Notes under the pieces: generated by a model
Database searches by the model: none
The model's input: only the letters and a program-made list of their open reading frames with translations
What the model was told of the DNA's origin: nothing
Program-made: the position numbers and the translations under genes
Shown here: piece after piece, positions 1 through 8,465 of the stretch
How the letters are laid out: each line of letters starts with the position of its first letter
Numbering within the stretch: the stretch's first letter is position 1
Assembly: GCA_009691715.1 (NCBI GenBank)
Contig: SIAN01000003.1
Span: 62,001 to 126,000, forward strand
Length of the DNA stretch: 64,000 nt
Direction of reading: 5' to 3'
Source of the DNA: Planctomycetota bacterium
GTDB lineage: Bacteria; Planctomycetota; B15-G4; SIAN01

Positions 1-131
1 GGACTCTCGGCCGATGCCGCGAGCAGCGCGCATGCCCGGCTCCAATCGAGCGCCTCCAGCGATGACTTCATCGCGCCAGCGCGCGGCACGCCGCCGAGAC
101 AGGGCGAAACGGTCGGTTACACTTCGCGCTC

Positions 132-1319
132 ATGAACTCCTCGCACGATTCGCACGCCGCCGATGGTCTCGCGGATGGCTTCGGCACGCGCGCCGTCCAC
201 GCTGGGCAACCGCCCGACCCGCTGACCGGGGCGTTGATGGTGCCCATCTACCAGAACTCGACCTACCGTCAACGCGCGCCGGCCGAGCCGATCGACGGCT
301 ACGAATACGCGCGCACCAAGAACCCGACGCGGCTTGCGCTCGAGCGCAATCTTGCGGCGCTCGAGAGCGGCCGACATGGGCTCTGCTTCGCCAGCGGCCT
401 CGCCGCGATCAATACGGTGCTGAACCTGCTGAAGAGCGGCGATCACGTCGTCGCCGGCGACGACCTCTACGGCGGGACCTGGCGCTTGTTCGAGAAGCTC
501 TACGCCAACTTTGGCGTGACCTTCACCTACGTCGACCTCGCCGACCTCGCCGCGCTTCAAGGCGCGCTCCGACCGAACACCCGCCTGGTCTTCGCCGAGA
601 CTCCCACCAACCCCCTACTCCGGATCTGCGATCTGCGCGCCGTGGCCCGGCTCGCACATTCCGCTGGCGCCAAGGTCGTCTGCGACAACACGTTCGCCAC
701 GCCGTTCCTGCAGCGACCGCTCGAACTCGGTTGCGACATCGTCGTGCACAGCCTGACCAAGTACCTGGGCGGCCATTCCGACGTGATCGGCGGCGCGCTC
801 ATCGTGAACGACGACGAACTCGCCGCGCGGCTGGCTTTCTTCCAGAACGCGGTCGGTGCAGTCCCGGGCCCGCAGGATTGCTTCCTGGTCCTGCGCGGAA
901 CGAAGACCCTCCATCTGCGGATGGAGCGCCACTGCCAGACGGCGCAGCGCCTCGCGCGGTTCCTCGTCGCCCACCCGCAAGTCAGCAAGGTCTACTACCC
1001 CGGTTTGCGCGACCATCCGGGCCACGCCATCGCCGCCGCGCAGATGAACGGCTTCGGCGGGATGATCTCGTTCGTCGTGAAGGGCGACGTCGAGCGTGGC
1101 AAACGCGTCGCCGCTCGCGCTCGCTTGTTCGCATGCGCAGAGAGCCTTGGCGGCGTCGAATCGCTCATCGAGCACCCGCCGAGCATGACCCACGCGTCGA
1201 TTCCGGTCGAACTGCGGCGCGCGCGTGGACTTGACGACGGGTTGCTCCGGATCTCGTGTGGCGTCGAGGATGCGGACGATCTCGAGCGCGACCTCGCGCA
1301 GGCGATCGAGGCTCGCTGA
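132..1319 (+). CDS. Cystathionine gamma-synthase/lyase family PLP enzyme
   Basis: A 395-residue protein of the Cys/Met metabolism PLP-dependent (trans-sulfuration) family, of usual length. It would act in the cytoplasm on cystathionine, homoserine esters or methionine-type substrates. The N-terminal substrate motif (GTRAVHAGQ, residues 18-26) is present, and the PLP-binding lysine is Lys210 in the motif SLTKYLGGHSD. The glycine/aspartate cofactor region (FASGLAAI, then the D185 region CDNTFATP) is intact. Sequence alone does not separate gamma-synthase (metB), gamma-lyase and beta-lyase (metC) activities, so no symbol is given. The ATG at 132 starts the conserved N-terminus. The gene converges on the HU gene 44 bases downstream. 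Confidence 0.9.
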   Translation: MNSSHDSHAADGLADGFGTRAVHAGQPPDPLTGALMVPIYQNSTYRQRAPAEPIDGYEYARTKNPTRLALERNLAALESGRHGLCFASGLAAINTVLNLLKSGDHVVAGDDLYGGTWRLFEKLYANFGVTFTYVDLADLAALQGALRPNTRLVFAETPTNPLLRICDLRAVARLAHSAGAKVVCDNTFATPFLQRPLELGCDIVVHSLTKYLGGHSDVIGGALIVNDDELAARLAFFQNAVGAVPGPQDCFLVLRGTKTLHLRMERHCQTAQRLARFLVAHPQVSKVYYPGLRDHPGHAIAAAQMNGFGGMISFVVKGDVERGKRVAARARLFACAESLGGVESLIEHPPSMTHASIPVELRRARGLDDGLLRISCGVEDADDLERDLAQAIEAR

Positions 1320-1363
1320 AATCGCCGATGGCGACGGCGCGGCGATGCGCAGCGCGGCCTGCG

Positions 1364-1741
1364 TCACACTCCGGACGGGGGGACCTTGCCATCGGGGGGC
1401 GCTGTCCGAGCCTTCGGTTCGACCGCGATGGCCTTCGCCTTCGGGCTTCGATCGAGGCCATCGCTCACCAAGTCGCGCATCACCCGCCCGACCTTGAATT
1501 TCACCACCCGCTTCGGCGGAACTTCGACCTTCTGCAGCGTGCGCGGATTCTGAGCCCGACGAGCGCGTCGTGGCTTCACCTCGAAGACGCCGAAGTCGCG
1601 GAATTCAAGCCGGTTGCCGAGCGACAACTCGTGGACGATCTCGTCGAGGAACGACTGCAAGATCTCCTTGGCGACGATCTTGGTCTGACCGGTCTTCTCG
1701 GAGATCCGGTTGACCAGCTCTTTCTTGGTGATCGTCGCCAT
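1364..1741 (-). CDS. HU/IHF family DNA-binding protein with C-terminal tail
   Basis: A 125-residue nucleoid-associated protein. Residues 1-90 are a normal HU/IHF fold: it starts MATITKKELVNRIS, has the helical dimerisation region, then the arm region GNRLEFRDFGVFEVK with the usual RRARRAQNP arm-type sequence. Residues about 92-125 form an extra tail rich in Lys, Ala and Pro that normal 90-residue HU proteins lack. The ATG at 1741 is chosen because it begins the family N-terminus; the reading frame is open further upstream, but that stretch contains a good promoter. Expected role: bending and compacting DNA, probably as a homodimer. Confidence 0.93.
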   Translation of the reverse strand: MATITKKELVNRISEKTGQTKIVAKEILQSFLDEIVHELSLGNRLEFRDFGVFEVKPRRARRAQNPRTLQKVEVPPKRVVKFKVGRVMRDLVSDGLDRSPKAKAIAVEPKARTAPPDGKVPPSGV

Positions 1742-1842
1742 CTTCCACCCCTGCCGCCGCGGTCGCCGCTGCGAGCGATCGTCGACGGCGGCGATCTGCC
1801 GAGCGCCGATCAACGCACCTTCCCGGCCGCGATTCCACGGGC

Positions 1843-1870
1843 AACCTAGCTCTTGCCAACATACTGTCAA
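1843..1870 (-). promoter_or_regulatory. Candidate sigma70-type promoter of the HU gene
   Basis: Reading the minus strand, TTGACA (1870-1865) is followed after 16 bases by TAGGTT (1848-1843). The first box matches the -35 consensus exactly; the second keeps the first, second and sixth positions of the -10 consensus. It lies about 100 bases upstream of the HU start codon and points at it. No other gene on this strand could use it. The assignment is by eye and unproven. Confidence 0.5.
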
Positions 1871-2635
1871 CCAAGCACTTGCGGCGAAAGTCGCGAGCCG
1901 CTTCCAGACCCTCAACGATGTCGTTGTCGGGTCGACATCGTCGGGTCCGAACCGGAGCGTCCGCCGTCGTGTGGCGCCATCGGAGCCGCCCGATTCGCGG
2001 CCTTTGCTCAAGCGCCGGCGACGCTCTTGAAAGCGCATCGCACTGGAGATGTCGCGCAGGTCGCGCCCGAGGACTCGCCCCTCGGGACGGGCGCAATTCG
2101 AAAGCGCTACTGGTACCCATCGAGCGGGGACCGCGTGAGCGGCGTGTTGCGCACCACGTTTTCCGCGCGCTCTCGAGTGCGTGGCGAGGCTGCGGCACTG
2201 GAGCTCCTTGCCGAACTCGGACTCCAACCGAGACTCGCGCTGGCGGTCGGCGAAGCCCGGCGTTACGGGTTCCTGGTCGATTCGTTCCTTTATCTGCGCG
2301 AGCTCAACGCGACGCCGCTCGACCGCTGGCTGGCGGACGCGCGCGACCACGACGCGCGGCGCGAGGCGTTCGCGGCCCTCGGTCGGTTCGTCGCGCGCTG
2401 GCACGGCGCCGAGATCGTCGATCGCGACCTCCACCTCCGAAACTTCCTTCGAACAGCCGACGGCGCGCTGGCGAAGATCGACTCGCCATTCGCGCGCCGC
2501 GTGCGAGCGCCGTGGCGCGCCGTCCTTCAACGTCGCGAACGAGCGCGGCTCGAATCAGAGATTGCCACGATCGGGACTGCGGACGAGCTCACCGCGTTCA
2601 CGACGGCGGCAGCAGCACCTTCGTGTCGAGGATGA
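1853..2635 (+). CDS. Lipopolysaccharide kinase (WaaP/KdkA/InaA-like) family protein
   Basis: Up to 260 residues with a protein-kinase-like fold of the LPS core/Kdo kinase type. The catalytic loop reads IVDRDLHLRNFL (about residues 195-206) with the catalytic Asp and the metal-binding Asn. The following KIDSPFA supplies the second metal-binding Asp in place of DFG. The family phosphorylates Kdo or heptose of the LPS inner core at the inner membrane; lpxK at 13 kb supports an LPS-making cell. The start is doubtful. The TTG at 1853 gives the longest product, but its first 50 residues are cysteine- and proline-rich, unlike the family, and overlap the HU promoter. An in-frame TTG at 2027 is an alternative. 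The 3' end overlaps the convergent DTD gene by 38 bases. Confidence 0.7.
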   Translation: MPTYCQPSTCGESREPLPDPQRCRCRVDIVGSEPERPPSCGAIGAARFAAFAQAPATLLKAHRTGDVAQVAPEDSPLGTGAIRKRYWYPSSGDRVSGVLRTTFSARSRVRGEAAALELLAELGLQPRLALAVGEARRYGFLVDSFLYLRELNATPLDRWLADARDHDARREAFAALGRFVARWHGAEIVDRDLHLRNFLRTADGALAKIDSPFARRVRAPWRAVLQRRERARLESEIATIGTADELTAFTTAAAAPSCRG

Positions 2636-3056
2636 ACGTCGCCGGTCCGTCGTTGATGAGGCGCACGGCCATCGACGCACCGAAACGCCCCGTCTCGACC
2701 GGTAGGCCGCGTGAGCGCAGGAGATCGACGAAGCGATCGAACCAGCGCTCGCCCTCGTCGGGCGGGGCGGCGCCAAGAAAGTCCGGGCGGCGTCCGCGAG
2801 CGAGACCGGCCAGCAACGTGAACTGCGAGATCGCCAGCACGCCGCCGTGCACTTCCGGGAGCGCGAGGTTCATCTTCCCGACGGCGTCCTCGAACACCCG
2901 CAGCTCGTGGATGCGCCGCGCGAGGTAGTCGGCCTCGCGCTCGGAATCGCCTCGCGCGACACCGAGGAGCACGACAAAGCCGCGGCCGACCCGCCCCACA
3001 ACGGCGCCGTCGACCGTGACATCCGCCTCCGCGACTCGCTGCACGACGGCGATCAA
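2598..3056 (-). CDS. dtd: D-aminoacyl-tRNA deacylase
   Basis: A proofreading enzyme that hydrolyses D-amino acids from mischarged tRNAs in the cytoplasm. With the chosen start it has 152 residues, the usual DTD size. The two hallmark motifs are present: the SQFTL active-site segment in the middle and the Gly-Pro motif NDGPAT near the C-terminus (usually NxGPxT). The TTG at 3056 is chosen because it gives the family N-terminus (IAVVQRV) and has a GAGG ribosome-binding site 5 bases before it. An ATG at 3098 would add 14 residues inside the upstream gene. The upstream lipoprotein gene stops 8 bases before this start, so the two are probably co-translated. Confidence 0.9.
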   Translation of the reverse strand: MIAVVQRVAEADVTVDGAVVGRVGRGFVVLLGVARGDSEREADYLARRIHELRVFEDAVGKMNLALPEVHGGVLAISQFTLLAGLARGRRPDFLGAAPPDEGERWFDRFVDLLRSRGLPVETGRFGASMAVRLINDGPATFILDTKVLLPPS

Positions 3057-3063
3057 CGCAGCC

Positions 3064-4218
3064 TCATGCGCCGTCGCCAGCGGCGCCCGCTGCAGCATCC
3101 TCGGTCGGCGCAACTTCGGTCGGAGCGACTTCGGTTGCGGCGCCCGCAGCATCCCCGGGGCTCTCTGCGAGTCGCTCGCGCAACGTTCGCACCTGGTTCG
3201 GCACGTAGAAATGGCGGTAGAGGACTTGGTCAACGGGCAGCGATCGCTCCATCGACTGCGCCCGAGCGAGATACTCCTCGAACGCCGCGAGAGAGCGCGC
3301 GAGATCGCCCCGCCGCTGCTCCGCCACGCCGACGTTGTAGAGCGCGGTCAGGCACTCCCGGTCGAGCGCCAGCGCGCGCTGCCACGCGATGATCGCCTGC
3401 TCGTCGTTCGCGCGCCGGGCGAACGCGGTCCCGAGGTCGAGCCAGCAGTCGCGCGCCAGCTCGCGCGCCGCGGGCGTCGTCGCATCTCCGAGCGCGTCGA
3501 GGATCGCCCGCAGCTCCCGCACCGCGACGCTCGCGTCGCTGCGGTCGTCCGCCTCGAGCAGCAGCTGAGCGAATGCGTGGCGTTCGGTGAGCTCGCCGCC
3601 GGTCACCTCGACCAGCAGCTGGCGCGCCTGGATCGCCCGCTCGCGATCGCCTCCTTCGTACAGGTCGGCGAGCAGCCGCAGCGCCTCGATCAGCGACGGA
3701 TCGCGATGGAGCGCCTGCTCGCACAGCTCGCGGGCACGGTCGCTGTGGCCATCGCGGCGCTCGACGAATGCGAGGCCGTAGAGCGCCCAGGCAAAGCCCC
3801 CATCCTGCTTGAGCGCCGACTCGAGCAGCGCACGGGCCTCGACCGACCGGTCGGGCAGCAGCGCTCGCGCGACCAGCACCTTGCTGGCGGCACCTTCGGC
3901 CGGCCCGTTGGCGTAGCGCTCGCGAGCGCCGCGCGGGTCAAGCTCAAGCTCGATGTCCTGCACCAGCAACTCGGCGCGGAATTCCTCCGGAGCGGCAACC
4001 GCCGCGGCGCGCGCCGCAGCCAGCGCCGTTTCGAGCATCGCGCGCCGCTCCTGATCGCTCAGTGCGGCGGCGCGCGTGCGGGCCTCGTGGGCACGCGCCA
4101 TCGGCTCGACGGCCGCCGGCGCAAGCGTCGGTGGACGGGCGTCGAGCAACGTGCTGCAGCCGACCGCCGCCAGCAACAGCGCCACGAACGATGCGCTCCT
4201 CGCCGTCGCGAGGCTCAC
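3064..4218 (-). CDS. TPR-repeat lipoprotein
   Basis: A 384-residue exported protein. The N-terminus is a lipoprotein signal peptide: a hydrophobic stretch followed by the lipobox LAAVGC, giving a lipidated Cys about residue 21. The rest is mostly helical and alanine-rich with TPR-like pairs, for example ALLESALKQDGGFAWALYG and ELCEQALHRDPSLIEALRLL, ending in a low-complexity Ala/Thr/Glu tail. TPRs normally mediate protein contacts; the partner is not evident. The start overlaps the end of trpS by 4 bases (ATGA), and DTD follows, so all three share a transcript. No specific function can be assigned. Confidence 0.8.
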   Translation of the reverse strand: MSLATARSASFVALLLAAVGCSTLLDARPPTLAPAAVEPMARAHEARTRAAALSDQERRAMLETALAAARAAAVAAPEEFRAELLVQDIELELDPRGARERYANGPAEGAASKVLVARALLPDRSVEARALLESALKQDGGFAWALYGLAFVERRDGHSDRARELCEQALHRDPSLIEALRLLADLYEGGDRERAIQARQLLVEVTGGELTERHAFAQLLLEADDRSDASVAVRELRAILDALGDATTPAARELARDCWLDLGTAFARRANDEQAIIAWQRALALDRECLTALYNVGVAEQRRGDLARSLAAFEEYLARAQSMERSLPVDQVLYRHFYVPNQVRTLRERLAESPGDAAGAATEVAPTEVAPTEDAAAGAAGDGA

Positions 4219-5243
4219 CGGGAATTGGGGGGCGCGCGGACGCCGATGCGAACACGCACCTCTTCCATCGTCGCGCGCGCGATCTCGGCCGCTTTACGGC
4301 GCCCCTTCTCGAGCAGATCGCGCAGATCGTCGGGGCGCGCTCGCCACGCCGCCTGTCGGTCGCGGATCGGCCCGAGCTGCTCGACGATCCGGTCGGCGAG
4401 CTCCTTCTTGCAGTCGACACAGCCGAGCGCCGCGCTCCGGCAATCCGCTTCGATCGCGGCGACGCGCGCCGGATTCGCCGGGCCGGTGAAGCAGCCGTGG
4501 AGCGTGAAGACGTTGCAGACCTCGGGATGTCCCGGGTCGTTGCGGCGCAGCCGGGCCGGGTCGGTCACGGCGACTTTCAGCTTGGCGCGGATCTGTTCGG
4601 GCGCTTCCGACAGGCTGACGGTGTTGCCCTTCGACTTCGACATCTTGGCGCTGCCGTCGAGTCCCTTCAGCCGCGGCACGGTGGAGAGCAGCGGCTGCGG
4701 CTCGGGGAAGGTCTCGCCAAAGCGGCGGTTGAACCGGCGCGCGCACTCGCGGGCGAGTTCGAGGTGCTGGACCTGGTCGTCGCCGACCGGGACGAGGTTG
4801 GCCTTGTAGAGCAGGATGTCGGCCGACTGCAGCACCGGGTAGGCGAACAGGCCGACGTTGACGTTGTCCTTGTTCTGGTCGGCCTTGTCCTTGAATTGGG
4901 TCATCCGATGCAGATCGCCCATGGCGGCCACGCACGAGAAGATCCAGCCCAGTTCGGTGTGCTCGGGAACGTCGGACTGGCGGAACAGGGTGATCCGCTC
5001 CGGGTCGAGGCCGCAGGCGAGGAGGCTCGCGGTGAGGTCGAGCGTGAAGCGGTCGAGCGAACCGGGCTCCATTTCGATCGTGAGCGCGTGGTAGTCGACG
5101 ATCGAGTAGAGCGCGTCGTGCGGCGCGGGCGCGTTCTGCTGCTGCACCCACTGACGGATCGCACCGAGGTAGTTCCCCAAGTGCGGCTCGCCGGTCGGCT
5201 GGATGCCGCTGAAGATCCGTTGACGACCCTTCGATTCGGTCAT
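4215..5243 (-). CDS. trpS: Tryptophanyl-tRNA synthetase
   Basis: A class I aminoacyl-tRNA synthetase that charges tRNA-Trp with tryptophan using ATP. It has 342 residues, close to the family's usual length. The N-terminal FSGIQPTGEPHLGNYLGA contains the HIGH-type signature (residues 19-26), and the KMSKS loop is at residues 200-204. The tryptophan-pocket region is complete. The ATG at 5243 is chosen because the family starts a few residues before the IQPTG motif; 18 further codons upstream are open but not conserved. It is the first gene of a three-gene minus-strand operon with the TPR lipoprotein and dtd. Confidence 0.96.
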   Translation of the reverse strand: MTESKGRQRIFSGIQPTGEPHLGNYLGAIRQWVQQQNAPAPHDALYSIVDYHALTIEMEPGSLDRFTLDLTASLLACGLDPERITLFRQSDVPEHTELGWIFSCVAAMGDLHRMTQFKDKADQNKDNVNVGLFAYPVLQSADILLYKANLVPVGDDQVQHLELARECARRFNRRFGETFPEPQPLLSTVPRLKGLDGSAKMSKSKGNTVSLSEAPEQIRAKLKVAVTDPARLRRNDPGHPEVCNVFTLHGCFTGPANPARVAAIEADCRSAALGCVDCKKELADRIVEQLGPIRDRQAAWRARPDDLRDLLEKGRRKAAEIARATMEEVRVRIGVRAPPNSR

Positions 5244-5308
5244 TCGTTTGCGCCTCGCGGCGAGCGAGCATAACTTCGCCCACTCGGTCGTTCGCACGCG
5301 GAGGGGAG

Positions 5309-6847
5309 ATGAGCGTTCGAACGTGCGCCAATCTGGCGACCAATCTGGCGACGACTTGGAGCGCGTTGGCGAACGCCGCGCTGGCGGTGTTCTCGCTCTA
5401 CGGCTGCGCCGGTTCGGACACCGACGCGAACCCGTTCTATGTCGGCCGCACCCACGAGACTGGACACGGCGAAGCGGCGCGCGTGATCGCGTTCGGTCCG
5501 TTCTGGGATGACGAGCGCGCGCCCGACTACCACGAGACCGCTCTCCACCCGTTGTGGCGCCGGGTCGAGACGCCCGGTGAAGTCCGCACCCAGGTGCTCG
5601 CGCCCCTCTTCGCCACGCGCACGACCGCAGACGAAAGCTCGAGCCGTTTCCTCGCCCTCGGGTTCTCGCGCACGCACACCACCGACGGCGCGTCCTCGAA
5701 ACCCGACTACGACTTCATGCTCTTCCCGCTGCTTTGGTTCGGGACCGGCAGCGAAAGCCGCGAACGCTATTTCGCGCTCTTCCCGCTTGGTGGCGTGATC
5801 AAAAGCTTCGCCGGTTTCGCCGAGGTCGGGTTTGCGCTCTTCCCGCTGTACTACTGGGCGAAGAAAGCGGTCAATGAGTCGGAGACGCTGCACAGCGTCA
5901 CGCCGTTGATCGGTTGGGCCGACGGCGGGCCGCGCGACGGCTCGTGGCGTCTTCTCCCGATCGCTGGCCGCTGGCACTACGAGGGGAAGTACGACAAGTG
6001 GACGTTCCTCTGGCCGTTCGTCCACTGGCAGAAGAATCGTCTCGATACTTCCGATCCCTCGACCAACGTTGCCGTCTGGCCGCTCTTCGGCCTCGAACAG
6101 AGCCGCCGCACGTTCCTGCTGACGCTGCTGTGGCCCTTCTTTCGCTACCGCACCGAGAGCGTCGAGTCGTGGGATGAGCAGGGCGCGCTCCAGGAAACGC
6201 TCTACTGGCACCACGATTTCCTCTGGCCGCTCTGGCGCAACGAGCACGTGCGCGACTACGACTACGTCCGCCTCTTCCCGTTCTATTCGCGCTACCGCAG
6301 CCCCGAGTTCGACAGCGACGCCTGGTTGATCCCCCTGTTCTGGAAGCGCCAGACGCGCGAGGTCGAGTTCACCAAGGACACCTTCGACGCCGTGCCACTG
6401 GTTCATTGGGAACGCAAGCGCTGGAACACCGCGGCGGGCGAGACGCCGCGAGCCGATGACGATACGTTCAAGCTCTGGCCGCTGTTCGCCGCCAAGCACG
6501 AAGGAGGGACGACCGACTTCCGGATCCCCGCCCTTCTGCCGCTCGACATCGAGCGTTTCACCGACGACTTCGATGCGAGCTGGGGCCCGTTCTACGAGCT
6601 CTGGCACACGCGCCGCGACGCCGATGGCCGGACGCGCGGCAACGCGCTGCTGCGACTGGTCGACTGGGAGCACGGCGACGGTCGCACGCGATTCTCGATC
6701 CCGCTGCTCTACTCGCTCGACGCCACGCCGCGCCGCACGACCCATTCGCTGCTGCTCGGAATCGTGCGCTTCGGCTTCGGCGAAGGCGGCACCGAGTTGA
6801 AGCTGCTCGGGATGCCGCTCGTGACACCGCAGGTCGCCGCCCGGTGA
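5309..6847 (+). CDS. Lipoprotein-like protein with repeated W/F-P-L-F/W motifs
   Basis: A 512-residue protein of no family I recognise. The N-terminus has a hydrophobic segment ending in SLYGC, a plausible lipobox with the Cys near residue 33. From about residue 60 the protein consists of repeated short strands with the pattern aromatic/aliphatic-x-P-L/F-aromatic, followed by charged residues. Examples are LWPFVHWQKNR, VWPLFGLEQ, LWPFFRYR, FLWPLWRNEH, LFPFYSRYR, LIPLFWKRQ and LWPLFAAKHE. The pattern suggests stacked beta hairpins, possibly a beta barrel or solenoid at the outer membrane. Its stop overlaps the GTG start of mlaE (GTGA), so it is co-translated with the lipid transport genes. A role in lipid or envelope transport is inference from that context only. 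Confidence 0.75.
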   Translation: MSVRTCANLATNLATTWSALANAALAVFSLYGCAGSDTDANPFYVGRTHETGHGEAARVIAFGPFWDDERAPDYHETALHPLWRRVETPGEVRTQVLAPLFATRTTADESSSRFLALGFSRTHTTDGASSKPDYDFMLFPLLWFGTGSESRERYFALFPLGGVIKSFAGFAEVGFALFPLYYWAKKAVNESETLHSVTPLIGWADGGPRDGSWRLLPIAGRWHYEGKYDKWTFLWPFVHWQKNRLDTSDPSTNVAVWPLFGLEQSRRTFLLTLLWPFFRYRTESVESWDEQGALQETLYWHHDFLWPLWRNEHVRDYDYVRLFPFYSRYRSPEFDSDAWLIPLFWKRQTREVEFTKDTFDAVPLVHWERKRWNTAAGETPRADDDTFKLWPLFAAKHEGGTTDFRIPALLPLDIERFTDDFDASWGPFYELWHTRRDADGRTRGNALLRLVDWEHGDGRTRFSIPLLYSLDATPRRTTHSLLLGIVRFGFGEGGTELKLLGMPLVTPQVAAR

Positions 6848-7641
6848 TCCGCTTCTTCAGCTTCCTCGGACGCACGCTCGAAGAGGCGATGCAGGGCACC
6901 GGCCAGACCGTCGAGCTGTTCGGCAGGGCGGCGCTGCAGGTTCGCCACTGCTGGAAGCGGCGGCGGTTCCTGCTCGACCAGCTCTACACCTGCGGCATCC
7001 GGCCGCTGCCGGTGGTCCTGGTCGTCGCCCTCTTCACCGGGATGATCCTCGCGCTGCAGACCGGCATCGAGCTCGATCGGTTCGGCGCCAAGGACCGCAT
7101 CGCCTCGATCATCGGGCTCGGGCTGTGCCGCGAGATGGGCCCGTTCATGACGGCGCTGATCCTGACCGCGAGCGTCGGCTCCGGCATCGCCGCCGAGATC
7201 GGCACGATGAAGGTCTCGGAGGAGATCGACGCGCTCGAGATCCTGTCGATCCGCCCCGAGTCGTTCCTGGTGATGCCGCGCCTGGTCGCGATGGCGATCG
7301 TCACGCCCTTGCTCACCTTCGTGACCGACATCGTCGGAATTCTCGGCGGCTGCCTGGTCAGCGCGACCCGGCTCCGCATCGCACCCGAGCAGTACCTGAA
7401 GAACGTGGTCGAGTCGCTGTCGGAGGTGCTGACCTACGGCGGCCTGCCGAAGGACCTCTACACCGGTCTCGTCAAGGCGTTCGTCTTCGGCGTGATCATC
7501 GCGACCGTCGGTAGTTCCGCCGGCCTGCGCGCGAGCGGCGGCGCGATCGGCGTCGGCCGCGCGACCCGCAGTTCGGTGATCCAGAGCTTCGTCCTCGTCA
7601 TCGTGGTCGGGTACTACCTGACCTCGTTCTTCTACACGTGA
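6844..7641 (+). CDS. mlaE: MlaE-type ABC transporter permease
   Basis: A 265-residue inner-membrane permease of the MlaE/YrbE family, of normal size, with five to six hydrophobic segments. The family-typical central region is clear: LALQTGIELDRFGA, then GLGLCREMGPFMTALILTA and GSGIAAEIGTMKVSEEIDAL, which carries the conserved E-IGTM-V-EEIDAL signature. It works with the MlaF ATPase and MlaD to move phospholipids between membranes. The GTG start overlaps the stop of the preceding repeat lipoprotein, and its own stop overlaps the GTG start of mlaF. Confidence 0.95.
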   Translation: MIRFFSFLGRTLEEAMQGTGQTVELFGRAALQVRHCWKRRRFLLDQLYTCGIRPLPVVLVVALFTGMILALQTGIELDRFGAKDRIASIIGLGLCREMGPFMTALILTASVGSGIAAEIGTMKVSEEIDALEILSIRPESFLVMPRLVAMAIVTPLLTFVTDIVGILGGCLVSATRLRIAPEQYLKNVVESLSEVLTYGGLPKDLYTGLVKAFVFGVIIATVGSSAGLRASGGAIGVGRATRSSVIQSFVLVIVVGYYLTSFFYT

Positions 7642-8465
7642 GCGACCGCGTGCCGCCGATCGCCGCCACTCCACTCGCACCCGATCCCGGCGCCACTGCC
7701 GCGGGCGCCGAAGCGCTGATCCGCCTGGTCGGCGTGCACAAGGCGTTTGGCGGCAAGCACGTGCTGAACGGACTCGACCTCGAGGTCCGTCGCGGCGAGA
7801 CCTTCGTCATCCTCGGCCCGTCCGGCACCGGCAAGTCGGTCCTGCTCAAGTTGCTGGTCGGTCTGCTCAAGCCGGACCGTGGCGAGATCTGGGTCGGCCG
7901 GCAACGCGTCGACGGCGCCCGAGATCGCGAGCTCTGGGAGATCCGCGGCCGCATCGGCTACCTGTTCCAGTCGAGTGCGCTGATCAACTGGCTCACCGTC
8001 GCCGAGAACGTCGCGCTGCCGCTTTCGGAGCACACGCGGCTGCGGCCGCACGAAATCGACCAGCGCGTCGACGAGTACCTCGGCAAGGTCCACATGCTGC
8101 AGTCGAAGTACCAGATGCCGGGCGAACTGTCCGGCGGGCAGAAGCGACGCGTGGCGTTGGCGCGCGTGCTGGCCGGCACGCCGACGATCATCCTCTACGA
8201 CGAGCCGACCGCCGGTCTCGATCCGGTGATGACGCAGAACATCGCCGCGCTGATCCGCAGCGTGCAACTCGAATTCGGCGTCACCTCGATCCTGGTCACC
8301 CACGACCTGCCGTGCGCCTCCGAGGCGGGCGACCGCGTCGCCTTCGTCGACGGCGGCAAGGTCGTCCACTGCGACACGACCGAGCAGTTCATGCACACCG
8401 ACCATCCGGCGGTGCGCAACTTCCTCCGCGGCGGCCGTCCCGTCGTTCCTGGAGCTCCGCGATGA
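7638..8465 (+). CDS. mlaF: MlaF-type ABC transporter ATPase
   Basis: A 275-residue cytoplasmic ATPase of the MlaF family. It has Walker A GPSGTGKS, the signature ELSGGQKRRVALAR, Walker B IILYDEPTAGLDP and the switch histidine in ILVTHDL. It would energise lipid transport through the adjacent MlaE permease. The start is a GTG overlapping the mlaE stop by 4 bases; the first 25 residues are a Pro/Ala-rich extension before the nucleotide-binding domain. The stop overlaps the mlaD ATG (ATGA). Confidence 0.95.
   Translation: MSDRVPPIAATPLAPDPGATAAGAEALIRLVGVHKAFGGKHVLNGLDLEVRRGETFVILGPSGTGKSVLLKLLVGLLKPDRGEIWVGRQRVDGARDRELWEIRGRIGYLFQSSALINWLTVAENVALPLSEHTRLRPHEIDQRVDEYLGKVHMLQSKYQMPGELSGGQKRRVALARVLAGTPTIILYDEPTAGLDPVMTQNIAALIRSVQLEFGVTSILVTHDLPCASEAGDRVAFVDGGKVVHCDTTEQFMHTDHPAVRNFLRGGRPVVPGAPR

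Noticed and set aside
5240..6745. 501-residue minus-strand frame opposite the repeat lipoprotein
   Set aside because: Low-complexity Arg/Glu-rich composition, typical of an antisense frame in GC-rich DNA; it also collides with the trpS start region.
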